Below are positions 10,365-21,455 of a DNA stretch of 32,194 nt, piece after piece. This stretch comes from Chlamydiota bacterium (lineage in GTDB: Bacteria; Chlamydiota; Chlamydiia; Chlamydiales; Rhabdochlamydiaceae). The stretch spans positions 1-32,194 of the forward strand of contig JABDDY010000006.1 of the NCBI GenBank assembly GCA_013287365.1, given 5' to 3'. The notes beneath the pieces are model-generated. The model was not told where the DNA came from. It saw nothing but the letters and a program-made list of their open reading frames with translations, and made no database searches. The stretch's first letter is position 1. Every line of letters begins with the position of its first letter. The translations under genes were made by a program, and so were the position numbers.

Positions 10365-11789
10365 ATGTTAGAGACAGAACAGCAAGAGTCGCGCACCTCT
10401 CAGCTCGACGATCTTTTAATTGAAAAATTAGAGTGTGCGTTTGATAAGCCCACCCAGGCGATCATCCTACACGATGTGGCCAAGATTGCCTCTGAGCATT
10501 CGGCCATTGACCTGGCCCACGCAGCCTCTCGCATTCCTCCACACGCCCGCGCGGTGCTTTTTCGGAACCTGGCGGATGTAGAAGAAAAAATTTCTTTTAT
10601 GATCAACACGGGAAGTTCGACTCGCATTGCTGTTTTGCGAGAGATCGGCGATGAGCAGGTGAAAGAGCTGATTGAACACATGCCGCCCGATGAAGCCGTG
10701 GAGGTGCTTGAGGATCTCTCTGAAAGACGTTACCGCAAAGTGATCGATATGCTCGAGCCGAGTCGGGCCAGTCAGATCCTCGAGATTGAGAAAAATGCCC
10801 GCAATACGGCGGGGCGCCTCATGACGAGCGAATTTTTTGCTTTCCCCATGGATATCCAGATTGGGCAGGCAGCGGGCTATATTCGCAACCATCCCGGCAT
10901 TGACCTGACCCATCAGATTTTTGTTCTCGGCCAGGCTGGGGAGATCTTGGGCTATGTCCCTTCACGTAACCTCATGGTCAATCCGCCCCATCTGCCTTTA
11001 AGACAAGTGATGCGCCCTGTGCTCCATAAGGTGACCGCTGAGGTCTCTCGCGACGAGGTGGTAGATCTTGTCGAGCGCTATAAAATCCCCGCTCTTCCGG
11101 TTGTAGACGCTTCCAACCATCTCATCGGGATCATTACCTATGAGGATGTCTTGGATGCCATGGGCGATATTCTCGACGAGACGATTGGAAGCATGGCGGG
11201 TACGACAGAGAAAGTCAGTGAGTATGAGCCCTCTTTAAAACGGTTTTTGTCGCGCAGTCCCTGGCTGATTGTGACGATGTGTGCGGGACTGATCAATGTG
11301 GGGGTGATTTCCTCTTTTGACAGGGCACAGCAAGGTCTTTTAACGTTTGCTCTTTTTTTCATTCCTTTGATCACGGGGATGTCGGGCAATATCGGGATCC
11401 AATGTTCAACGGTTCTTGTTCGAAGCATGGCCCTTGGTATGATCACACCTGGCAACCGGAGAGGGATCATTTTCAAAGAGCTTTTAATGGGTGGGTTCAT
11501 TGGCCTTGTCTTTGGACTGCTCTGTGGGATCTTTGTCTATTTTTTCAATTTTGTCGCAGGCGCAGGAACAGGTGTGAGTCCTTTTGCCGTTGGGCTTCTC
11601 CTTTCTGTGGGACTCTTTGGAGCCTGTGCAACCGGAACGTTACTCGGGGTCTTCTCTCCTTTCCTATTTGCGCGCATTGGTGTCGATCCTGCGGTGGCTT
11701 CGGGGCCCATTGTGACGGCCTTTAACGACTTCCTTTCCATGTCTATTTATTTTTTAATTGCAGTGGGCATCAGTCGCTTGATTTTTTAG
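10365..11789 (+). CDS. mgtE: Magnesium transporter MgtE
   Basis: MgtE N domain (MPPDEAVEVLEDL), tandem CBS region (VVDASNHLIGIITYEDVLDAM), C-terminal TM domain GMSGNIGIQCSTVLVRSMALG and DFLSMSIYFLIA. Confidence 0.96.
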   Translation: MLETEQQESRTSQLDDLLIEKLECAFDKPTQAIILHDVAKIASEHSAIDLAHAASRIPPHARAVLFRNLADVEEKISFMINTGSSTRIAVLREIGDEQVKELIEHMPPDEAVEVLEDLSERRYRKVIDMLEPSRASQILEIEKNARNTAGRLMTSEFFAFPMDIQIGQAAGYIRNHPGIDLTHQIFVLGQAGEILGYVPSRNLMVNPPHLPLRQVMRPVLHKVTAEVSRDEVVDLVERYKIPALPVVDASNHLIGIITYEDVLDAMGDILDETIGSMAGTTEKVSEYEPSLKRFLSRSPWLIVTMCAGLINVGVISSFDRAQQGLLTFALFFIPLITGMSGNIGIQCSTVLVRSMALGMITPGNRRGIIFKELLMGGFIGLVFGLLCGIFVYFFNFVAGAGTGVSPFAVGLLLSVGLFGACATGTLLGVFSPFLFARIGVDPAVASGPIVTAFNDFLSMSIYFLIAVGISRLIF

Positions 11790-11836
11790 CGTTTAAAGTC
11801 TATATTGGGATTGTCAGTGGGCTTTAGCCATTTATC

Positions 11837-12133
11837 ATGAGCAATAAAAAACTCGCAGGGCTTTTCCCCTCTTTTTTGCGCAAATTGCGAGAAAAAGGGG
11901 CACAGCGCCCCGATCTGATTATCTCTTTTTGGCCCCAGCTTGTGGGGGAGAAATTGGCTCCGCTGACACGGGCAGAAATGTTTGAGGCAGGAGTGCTTAC
12001 GGTAAGGGTGGGAAATTCTAGCTTACTCAGCCTCCTTGTGCAGTATGAACAGATGCGCCTTCTCAGCGAGCTGAAGAGGCAATTTCCCTCCGCACGAATC
12101 CGGCAGATCCGGTTTCGGATCGGGGCGATATGA
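11837..12133 (+). CDS. DUF721 protein, DciA-like (putative replicative helicase loader)
   Basis: FWPQLVGEKLAPLTRAEMFEAGVLTVRVGNSSLLSLLVQYEQMRLLSELKRQFPSARIRQIRFRIG fits the DUF721 pattern; directly upstream of gyrB as in many bacteria. Confidence 0.75.
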   Translation: MSNKKLAGLFPSFLRKLREKGAQRPDLIISFWPQLVGEKLAPLTRAEMFEAGVLTVRVGNSSLLSLLVQYEQMRLLSELKRQFPSARIRQIRFRIGAI

Positions 12134-12144
12134 ATTTTTTTTAG

Positions 12145-14631
<2,487 letters not shown>

Positions 14632-14644
14632 TGTAAGGAGATCG

Positions 14645-17101
14645 ATGAGTTACACACCCGATGAGATCATTCTCCCTCGCAACGTCGAAGAAGAGGTGAA
14701 GGAAAGCTACCTGCGCTATTCGATGTCTGTCATCATCTCGCGCGCTCTTCCCGATGTGCGCGATGGCCTGAAACCTTCGCAAAGACGGATCCTTTACGCG
14801 ATGCGCGCTCTCAGTCTCTCTCCCGGTGGCAAACACCGCAAATGCGCCAAGATCTCCGGAGACACCTCCGGCGATTTTCACCCTCACGGGGAGACAGTGA
14901 TCTATCCGACCCTTGTCCGGATGGCGCAGGACTGGGCGATGCGTTATCGACTGATCGATGGCCAGGGAAACTTTGGCTCGATTGACGGCGATCCTCCAGC
15001 TGCTATGCGCTATACCGAGGCAAGACTGACCCACGCCTCTATGGCGCTGATGGAGGATCTCGATAAAGAGACCGTTGACCATGTTTCCAACTACGATGAG
15101 ACAAAAGAAGAACCCGTCGTCTTCCCTGCAAAATTTCCCAATCTCCTTGCTAATGGCTCTTCGGGAATCGCGGTCGGGATGGCCACGAACATTCCTCCTC
15201 ATAATCTCTTAGAGCTCATTCGAGCTACCGAGCTTGTGGTCGATGATCCAACAGTTAGCATCGACTCCATCATGGAGGTCATGCCAGCTCCCGATTTCCC
15301 AACAGGAGGGGTCATCTGCGGCTTTAGAGGCATCAAAGAGGCTTACCATACAGGCTATGGCAAGATCATCCTGCGCGGGGTGATCCGCGTCGAAGAGGAA
15401 GAAGATGGGGATCGCAAGAAGCTTGTTGTCGATGAGATTCCCTACAGTGTCAACAAATCGACGCTCATCCAAAAAATCGCCCAGCTTGTCGGAGAAAAGA
15501 CCCTTTCTGGGATTTCAGACCTTCGCGATGAGTCAGACAAAGACGGAATGCGGATTGTCATGGAGCTCAGACGCGGAGAGATCCCCGATGTGACAATCAA
15601 CCAGCTCTATAAGTTCACAGAGATGCAGATGACCTTTGGCTGCAACATGCTTGCCCTAGATAAAGGTCTGCCAAGAACCATGAATATCAAAGAGTTCATC
15701 CAGGCCTGGGTGGATCATCGCATCGAAGTGATTCGCAGACGCACCCGCTTTGAACTGGCTAAAGCAGAGGCACGCGCACACCTTTTAGAGGGATATCTCA
15801 AGGCGCTCCACCATCTCGACGAGCTTGTTAAGATCATTCGACAGAGCGAAAATAAAGAGGCAGCAAAAACCCTTTTAATCGAAAAGTTCCATTTCTCCGA
15901 TAGGCAAGCCTTAGCTGTCCTTGAGCTAAAACTCTACCAGCTCACCGGGCTAGAAAAAGAAAAGCTTGAGCTCGAGCAGAAAACTGTTCTTGAAATGATT
16001 AGCCACTACAGAGCACTCCTTGCTTCTGAAGCGCTTGTACGCAAGCTCATTAAAGAGGAGCTCGAGCAGCTAAAAAAACATCATGGTTCAGAGAGAAAGA
16101 CCAAAATCATCGCTGCTGAAGGGGAATTCAACATTGAAGATCTGATCCCCAAAGAACAGGTGGTTGTCACCATTTCCGAAGATGATTACATCAAACGGAT
16201 GCCAGTTGCTTTTTTCCGCGAGCAGCGAAGAGGGGGCCAAGGCGTCATTGGAATGGATATGAAGAAAGAGAGTGACATCTTAAAAGCTGTCTACGTTGCC
16301 TCTACCCATGACACCTTGCTGATCTTTACAAGTTTTGGTCGCTGTTACTGGCTCAAGACCTGGCAAATTCCAGAAACAGGACGCAGATCAAAAGGTAAGC
16401 CGCTGATCAACCTTCTCGAGGATCTAGGTAGCGGCGAGCGTATTGCCGCCGTTCTTTGCGTAGAGAATTTCGAAGGAGAAGCCTCGATTTTCCTTGCGAC
16501 AAAAAATGGAGTGGTGAAGAAGACATTGCTCAGTGCTTTTAGCTCTCCACGCCGCAAAGGGGTCTATGCGATCAATATCGATGAGGGCGATGAGGTGATT
16601 GCCGCACGTCTTTGCAGACAGGGTGAGCAGGTGATGCTCTTTACCCGAAATGGGATGGCGGTACGCTTTGATGAATCGACTGTAAGACCGATTGGCAGAG
16701 TCGCAAGAGGGGTGCGCGGGGTCTTGCTGCGCGGAGAGGGGGATGAGGTTGTCTCTTGCGAGATTGTCTCCGATGATGAAAGCCTCCTTGTTGTCTGTGA
16801 AAATGGCTATGGTAAACGGTCCAAAGTGAGCGATTTCCGCCAGACAAGCCGCGGCGCTGTAGGAGTCCGTTCCATCATCACAAGTCAGCGCAATGGCTCT
16901 GTCGTAGTAGGACTTGCCGTTGCCGATGCAGAGGGAGTTCTCATGATGTCAAAAAGTGGCCAAACCCTCCGTATCTCAATGAAAGATGTCCGAGTGATGG
17001 GCCGCTCGACTCAAGGAGTGCGCCTTGTGAACCTCAAAGAAGACGATATACTCATTGCTGTACAAAAACTCAGCGCTTCCTCTGCTCCTCTTCCCGAGTG
17101 A
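14645..17101 (+). CDS. gyrA: DNA gyrase subunit A
   Basis: [54 protein letters not shown]-terminal GyrA box ([10 protein letters not shown]) and beta-pinwheel repeats. Confidence 0.99.
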   Translation: MSYTPDEIILPRNVEEEVKESYLRYSMSVIISRALPDVRDGLKPSQRRILYAMRALSLSPGGKHRKCAKISGDTSGDFHPHGETVIYPTLVRMAQDWAMRYRLIDGQGNFGSIDGDPPAAMRYTEARLTHASMALMEDLDKETVDHVSNYDETKEEPVVFPAKFPNLLANGSSGIAVGMATNIPPHNLLELIRATELVVDDPTVSIDSIMEVMPAPDFPTGGVICGFRGIKEAYHTGYGKIILRGVIRVEEEEDGDRKKLVVDEIPYSVNKSTLIQKIAQLVGEKTLSGISDLRDESDKDGMRIVMELRRGEIPDVTINQLYKFTEMQMTFGCNMLALDKGLPRTMNIKEFIQAWVDHRIEVIRRRTRFELAKAEARAHLLEGYLKALHHLDELVKIIRQSENKEAAKTLLIEKFHFSDRQALAVLELKLYQLTGLEKEKLELEQKTVLEMISHYRALLASEALVRKLIKEELEQLKKHHGSERKTKIIAAEGEFNIEDLIPKEQVVVTISEDDYIKRMPVAFFREQRRGGQGVIGMDMKKESDILKAVYVASTHDTLLIFTSFGRCYWLKTWQIPETGRRSKGKPLINLLEDLGSGERIAAVLCVENFEGEASIFLATKNGVVKKTLLSAFSSPRRKGVYAINIDEGDEVIAARLCRQGEQVMLFTRNGMAVRFDESTVRPIGRVARGVRGVLLRGEGDEVVSCEIVSDDESLLVVCENGYGKRSKVSDFRQTSRGAVGVRSIITSQRNGSVVVGLAVADAEGVLMMSKSGQTLRISMKDVRVMGRSTQGVRLVNLKEDDILIAVQKLSASSAPLPE

Positions 17102-17724
17102 TTTCCATGGCAAGTGGAACATTCATCACATTTGAAGGCGGGGATGGAGCGGGGAAAACCACGCTGATTGAAGGGATAGATAGAGCCCTTTGCTCAAAAG
17201 GCAAAAAAGTGATGAGGACAAGAGCACCAGGAGCTACCCCTCTTGGGGAAAAAATTCGCTCTTTGCTTCTTGAGCGGGCAGAAAACCCCATCACAACAAG
17301 AGCGGAGCTCTTTCTTTTTTTAGCGGATAGAGCCCAGCACCTTGAAACACAAATCCTCCCTGCCCTTTCGCGGGGCTATCTTGTCCTCTGTGATCGTTAC
17401 AATGATTCGACCATTGCTTATCAGGGAATTGGCAGAGGCCTTGGGAAGGAACAGGTAGCCGCCTTTTGCCACTTTGCTACTCAAGGATTAAAGCCTCGCC
17501 TCACCTTCTATCTCGATCTCGACCCTCGCATTGGCCTGGAGAGGGTGAGTAACCTCTCTAAAGATCGCATCGAAGGGGAGGCTCTCTCCTTTCATGAGAA
17601 GATCCGCGCAGCCTTTTTAGAGCTAGCTAGAGAAGATCTGGGGCGCTTTTGTATCCTTGACGCGAGGCAGTCCAAAGAAGAACTCCTCGAGCAGGCCTTA
17701 GAGAAGATTCAAGAAATTTTATAA
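17098..17724 (+). CDS. tmk: Thymidylate kinase
   Basis: GTFITFEGGDGAGKTTLI P-loop, RAPGATPLGEKIR, LFLADRAQH, LCDRYNDSTIAYQG. Start is GTG at 17098 or ATG at 17107. Confidence 0.97.
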   Translation: MISMASGTFITFEGGDGAGKTTLIEGIDRALCSKGKKVMRTRAPGATPLGEKIRSLLLERAENPITTRAELFLFLADRAQHLETQILPALSRGYLVLCDRYNDSTIAYQGIGRGLGKEQVAAFCHFATQGLKPRLTFYLDLDPRIGLERVSNLSKDRIEGEALSFHEKIRAAFLELAREDLGRFCILDARQSKEELLEQALEKIQEIL

Positions 17725-17822
17725 TTTTCAATACTTCTCTCTACATTTGCAAAATAAAATGTTGTTTTTAATCTTGATTGTTATTATAATCAAATTCGTT
17801 AAGTAATAAATTAGGAGGCGAA

Positions 17823-18320
17823 ATGGCTATTTATCCCCAACAGATTAGTTCCATAGCAGTGAACGCGGGTCAAGATGTTGTAAGAGAAGTCCAGAATTTT
17901 AATCAGACTATTGATGCGTTGATCAACGTCTTTTTCCCCCAAGGTGAATTCAGAGCGAGAATTTCTCTGAGACAACCGCAAGATCTGTTTCTTCTTGCAG
18001 AAAGAGTGGAGCGAGCCCTTGTGCAGAAAGACAGAAGAATTTGCCGGGTGTTTCAAGGAATAGCGGTTCAGCTGTCTCCCGAAAAAGTAGAGCAAGCGGA
18101 TTGGCTACTTTATCGGTTTAGTTATCTTTTGCTTAACATAGGAAGATGTTCGAAAGGGATCCTTGCCCATTTACAAAATTCTACCACAAGGATGGAACCC
18201 TTTCCCCCAGAGCTTGAAAGTTTTAACCAGCAGTGTACGGAGAAAGCAGAACGTTTCAAGTATGAATTTTGGCAATTTGCATCTACGCTGGGAAAAGAGG
18301 CAAGCTCAAATCTTGCCTAA
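17823..18320 (+). CDS. Hypothetical protein inserted between tmk and holB
   Basis: ATG preceded by TTAGGAGGCGAA ribosome-binding site; own AT-rich upstream region; no family recognised. Confidence 0.7.
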   Translation: MAIYPQQISSIAVNAGQDVVREVQNFNQTIDALINVFFPQGEFRARISLRQPQDLFLLAERVERALVQKDRRICRVFQGIAVQLSPEKVEQADWLLYRFSYLLLNIGRCSKGILAHLQNSTTRMEPFPPELESFNQQCTEKAERFKYEFWQFASTLGKEASSNLA

Positions 18321-18349
18321 AAACCCTTGAAGCTTGCAAATTGAGAGGG

Positions 18350-19060
18350 ATGCATCCTCTACTTGAGCAGAGACTTTCTTCAAACAGCCTTCCTCAGGCT
18401 CTGCTTTTTACAGGACCGAGGGGAAAAGTCGATGCAACTCTTGGAAAAGAGCTTGCAAAAGCTCTTTTTGGCCCTTTGCATGGGCCAAAAATTGAGTCAG
18501 GAAGCCATCCCGATCTGCACCTGTATGCTCCTGATCCAAAGAGCGATCTATACGTCGTAGAAGAGATTCGCCAGATGATTGCAGAAACCGCTCTGCCTCC
18601 TTTTGAGGCAAGCTGCAAGCTCTTTGTGCTCGATGAAGCGGAAAAAATGTTGCCAAGTAGCAGCCAAGCCCTGCTCAAGATTCTTGAAGAGCCTCCTCCA
18701 GATACCATTATTTTACTCCTTACCCATGACCAGACGCTCCTTCTGCCGACCATTGTTTCGCGCTGTGCCCGCTTTCGATTTGATGTAGCTCCTTTAGAGG
18801 CTCCAACCCTTGCTGCTTTGCAAGAGATGCTCGAACGTGCCTTAATAAAAGATTACGCTGCGGTTTTGGAGCTGTTAGATGCTCATGCCGAAGAGCTCAA
18901 TTCTTTAGAGCTGGGCGCAATTTTAAGCCCTCTTTTTACGCTCTCTTGTGAGAAAAGACCCTTTAAAAAAATGGCCTCCTTAATCGAAGAGGCAGAGCGA
19001 GCCGATCGGCACAATGTGAAGCGAAAAAATTTAGTTCTTAATTTTTTTCTATCTCTATAA
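18350..19060 (+). CDS. holB: DNA polymerase III subunit delta' (HolB)
   Basis: PQALLFTGPRGKVDATLGKELAKALFG, HPDLHLY, IRQMIAETALPPFEASCKLFVLDEAEKMLPSSSQALLKILEEPPPDTIILLLTHDQTLLLPTIVSRCARFRF. The ORF extends to 18269 but ATG at 18350 avoids overlap. Confidence 0.94.
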   Translation: MHPLLEQRLSSNSLPQALLFTGPRGKVDATLGKELAKALFGPLHGPKIESGSHPDLHLYAPDPKSDLYVVEEIRQMIAETALPPFEASCKLFVLDEAEKMLPSSSQALLKILEEPPPDTIILLLTHDQTLLLPTIVSRCARFRFDVAPLEAPTLAALQEMLERALIKDYAAVLELLDAHAEELNSLELGAILSPLFTLSCEKRPFKKMASLIEEAERADRHNVKRKNLVLNFFLSL

Positions 19061-19106
19061 ACCCAACTTGCTATGCGGCTAAGGAGGATAGGTAGCAAGT
19101 TGGGTT
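19060..19106. terminator. Large stem-loop at the holB 3' end (14-bp perfect stem)
   Basis: AACCCAACTTGCTA (19060-19073) and TAGCAAGTTGGGTT (19093-19106); no U-tract, so terminator function is uncertain. Confidence 0.5.
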
Positions 19107-19109
19107 ATA

Positions 19110-19306
19110 ACTGGACTTTAGCCATTTGTCGGACGCCCTTTCTCTCTCAGATTTAAAAATGACAAAAAAATCCTTCAAAAATCAGTACCTTCGAATTTGC
19201 GGATAGGTTCAAAGGTGGCAATTCTCAAGCCTACCTTTTGGAAATGGTTAAAAAACTTGGCTTACCTGAGAGAGAAATCATCGTTCTCAAATGGCTAAAG
19301 TCCAGT
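19110..19306. repeat. Terminal-inverted-repeat element, copy 1 (197 bp)
   Basis: ACTGGACTTTAGCCATTT (19110-19127) inverted at 19289-19306; subterminal TCTCTCTCAG / CTGAGAGAGA also inverted; right arm nearly identical to copy 2. Confidence 0.8.
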
Positions 19307-19382
19307 ATAAAAAAATCTCTCCTTTTGTTTTTTTCTCTCTTTGGCTAAAATGAGGCGAAAACTTTTTCTGTTAGGAGGTTAT

Positions 19383-19694
19383 ATGTATACAACAAACGTT
19401 GGTCAAGCGACTGTTACCCCAACACTGGGTTCCCAAGGAGCTGTTGCTCCCGAGCAGGCTCAGGGGCAGCAACAAGGGCAGAGCACACTCAGCTCAAGCA
19501 GCACCGCTGGTTCAGCCGATCAGAGCTTTTTTACAAAAGCTTGGGAAACGGTGAAGAAATTTTGCAGCAATGTAATCGAGTTTTTTAAATACTGTTTCAC
19601 TTGCGGCTGTGTGAGAGGCTCTTCTTCTAATCAAACTCCCGGCAACAATCCACCTAGCCAAACCCAGGCCGGAACACCCAAAAACAGTGCATAG
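19383..19694 (+). CDS. Small hypothetical protein, possibly secreted/effector-like
   Basis: ATG at 19383 preceded by TTAGGAGGTTAT; S/T/Q/G-rich termini flanking FCSNVIEFFKYCFTCGC. Confidence 0.6.
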   Translation: MYTTNVGQATVTPTLGSQGAVAPEQAQGQQQGQSTLSSSSTAGSADQSFFTKAWETVKKFCSNVIEFFKYCFTCGCVRGSSSNQTPGNNPPSQTQAGTPKNSA

Positions 19695-19723
19695 TTTGTA
19701 TTAAATAGAGCCTTGAAGCTTCA

Positions 19724-19791
19724 ACTGGACTTTAGCCATTTATCGGCCCCCTGAGAGAGAAATCATCGTCCTCAAATGGCTAAAGTCCAGT
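19724..19791. repeat. Terminal-inverted-repeat element, copy 2 (68 bp, internally deleted)
   Basis: ACTGGACTTTAGCCATTTATCGG...CTGAGAGAGAAATCATCGTCCTCAAATGGCTAAAGTCCAGT; flanked by 12-nt inverted TAGAGCCTTGAA / TTCAAGGCTCTA. Confidence 0.8.
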
Positions 19792-20604
19792 TCAAGGCTC
19801 TATCGCATCACCGAGCACTTTCACAAGTTCGGGTCGGTTCTTTTCAAGCCAGTGCTTAAGAGCTAGAGTCGCAGAAACAAGGACCTCCCTCTGTTTTTCT
19901 TTAGAGCGAAGCGTCTGGTCTTTCTTAAGTGGTCCCAGATCGATTTGTATAGGACAATTCCCCACAAAACCCACGTTGGCACGCAGCAATGGGTCACTAT
20001 CGGCAATGCCTTTGTCCATTTTGCTGCGCAGGAGCGCGATCAGAGCATAGATTGCGGCTGTCGCCTCCTCTTCTGTCTTTGTACTGAGGTAGTCATAGGT
20101 TAAGATCGCCCGCCTTTGCAGCAAAAAGCCTTTAGAATTCAGATCGAGGGGGTGCGCAATTGCCAAACGATCAATGAGGGTGACTGAAGGGAACTTGTCC
20201 TCTCCTTCTTGAGGATGAAAGTAGAGCAAGCCCGATTCTTCCTTAAGTAGATCAAAGGCAAGCTGATAACTTTCAAAGGTCGCTTTGAGTTTTTCTTTCC
20301 GCTCATTGGGGATGAAGAGCTTTAGAACAGTTGTTCCGTCCTCTGAGAGAAAGGCAAAGCTCTGCTTGCCTCTTCCCAGGTAGGTAAAAGGGGCAGAAAA
20401 AAGCGCATCAATGGCCCTTTTTTCCTCTGCAGCAAGCGAAGGCGGAAGCTGGCTCGGAAGAGGGGAGCTATTGCCCTCTAGCTTGGTTAAACGAAAGCCG
20501 CTTGTCTCATGGTGGGTGAAGCGGGCAAGGGCCCAAAAACAGAGTAAAAAAAGCAGAAGGTTTAAACTCGACTTTGTACACTTTAAAGTTGTTTTACGCG
20601 CCAT
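19792..20604 (-). CDS. Membrane-anchored divergent kinase-like protein, paralog A
   Basis: N-terminal hydrophobic segment; PFTYLGRGKQSFAFLSEDGTTVLKLF (Gly-rich loop plus Lys), DSDPLLRANVGFVGNCPIQIDLG (DxDPxxxxNxG...IDxG), shared with three neighbours. Confidence 0.65.
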   Translation of the reverse strand: MARKTTLKCTKSSLNLLLFLLCFWALARFTHHETSGFRLTKLEGNSSPLPSQLPPSLAAEEKRAIDALFSAPFTYLGRGKQSFAFLSEDGTTVLKLFIPNERKEKLKATFESYQLAFDLLKEESGLLYFHPQEGEDKFPSVTLIDRLAIAHPLDLNSKGFLLQRRAILTYDYLSTKTEEEATAAIYALIALLRSKMDKGIADSDPLLRANVGFVGNCPIQIDLGPLKKDQTLRSKEKQREVLVSATLALKHWLEKNRPELVKVLGDAIEP

Positions 20605-21455
20605 TCTAAGTACTTAGCAAGCTGGGGACTTTGCTTTTCCAGCCACTTTAGCAGAGGGACGACCATCTTTTCCACATCGCGTTTATAGATCTCTTTTTGT
20701 CTGCGGCTCTCATCCAGACGCAGTCTGCCTACATCAATGAGCATGGCCTTGTCTTCTAAAAATCCCAAGTTGCAGTGCAGTCGTGGGTCTTCGTCGTAAA
20801 TGCCTTTTTCGCAGCGAGAGAGGATCAGCGTGAAGATAGAATCGATTCTCTTTTTGGCCTCTTCAAACTCTTCGCGCTCAATGAGCCTTTGTAGATGGCC
20901 AAGGGCTAGATCGGCTTTTTTTTGCAGGACAAACTCAAAATTGTCTAGGTCAAGAGAGTGCGCAATGCCCAGTTTGTCTATAAGAGTGGCATGAAGTCCC
21001 AACTCTTTTGTCTTATTGAGATGTGTGTAGAGGAGTCCACTTTCTTCTTGCAAAGAGTGGAAACAGAGCGTGTAGCTTGTAAAATCGCGCACGAGCTTGC
21101 TCGCTCTTTTTTCTCTTTGTTTCTGGCGAAGAGCGGCATAGCTCTGTGGCAAGGGCAGGTGATCGAAAAGCCAAGGAACACGCCTTAAATGGTGCTTAAA
21201 GAGCTTCAGAACCACTGTTTTGTCCTGCGAAAGAAAGGCGTAGCACTGGCCTCCTGAATTTAAATAGGTGAAAGGCTGGTCCAGCAAAGAGGCGAGTCTC
21301 TCTGGTGGTGGCCCTGTTTCAAAGCGCGGGTCATAGCGGAGTGTCGATTGGATTTTAAGGAGTGTAAAACCATCTGTCTGATGGGAGCAGAATTTCCCTC
21401 CGAAGTAGTAGAAAAGAGGGGTAAGAAGAAGAAAAAGGCAGAGTCTAAATTTCAC
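20583..21455 (-). CDS. Membrane-anchored divergent kinase-like protein, paralog B
   Basis: Same motif set: PFTYLNSGGQCYAFLSQDKTVVLKLF, YDEDPRLHCNLGFLEDKAMLIDVGRL; probable GTG start at 21455 (VKFRLCLFLLLTPLFYYF) just inside the paralog C stop; the ORF extends to 21536. Confidence 0.65.
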   Translation of the reverse strand: MKFRLCLFLLLTPLFYYFGGKFCSHQTDGFTLLKIQSTLRYDPRFETGPPPERLASLLDQPFTYLNSGGQCYAFLSQDKTVVLKLFKHHLRRVPWLFDHLPLPQSYAALRQKQREKRASKLVRDFTSYTLCFHSLQEESGLLYTHLNKTKELGLHATLIDKLGIAHSLDLDNFEFVLQKKADLALGHLQRLIEREEFEEAKKRIDSIFTLILSRCEKGIYDEDPRLHCNLGFLEDKAMLIDVGRLRLDESRRQKEIYKRDVEKMVVPLLKWLEKQSPQLAKYLEWRVKQL

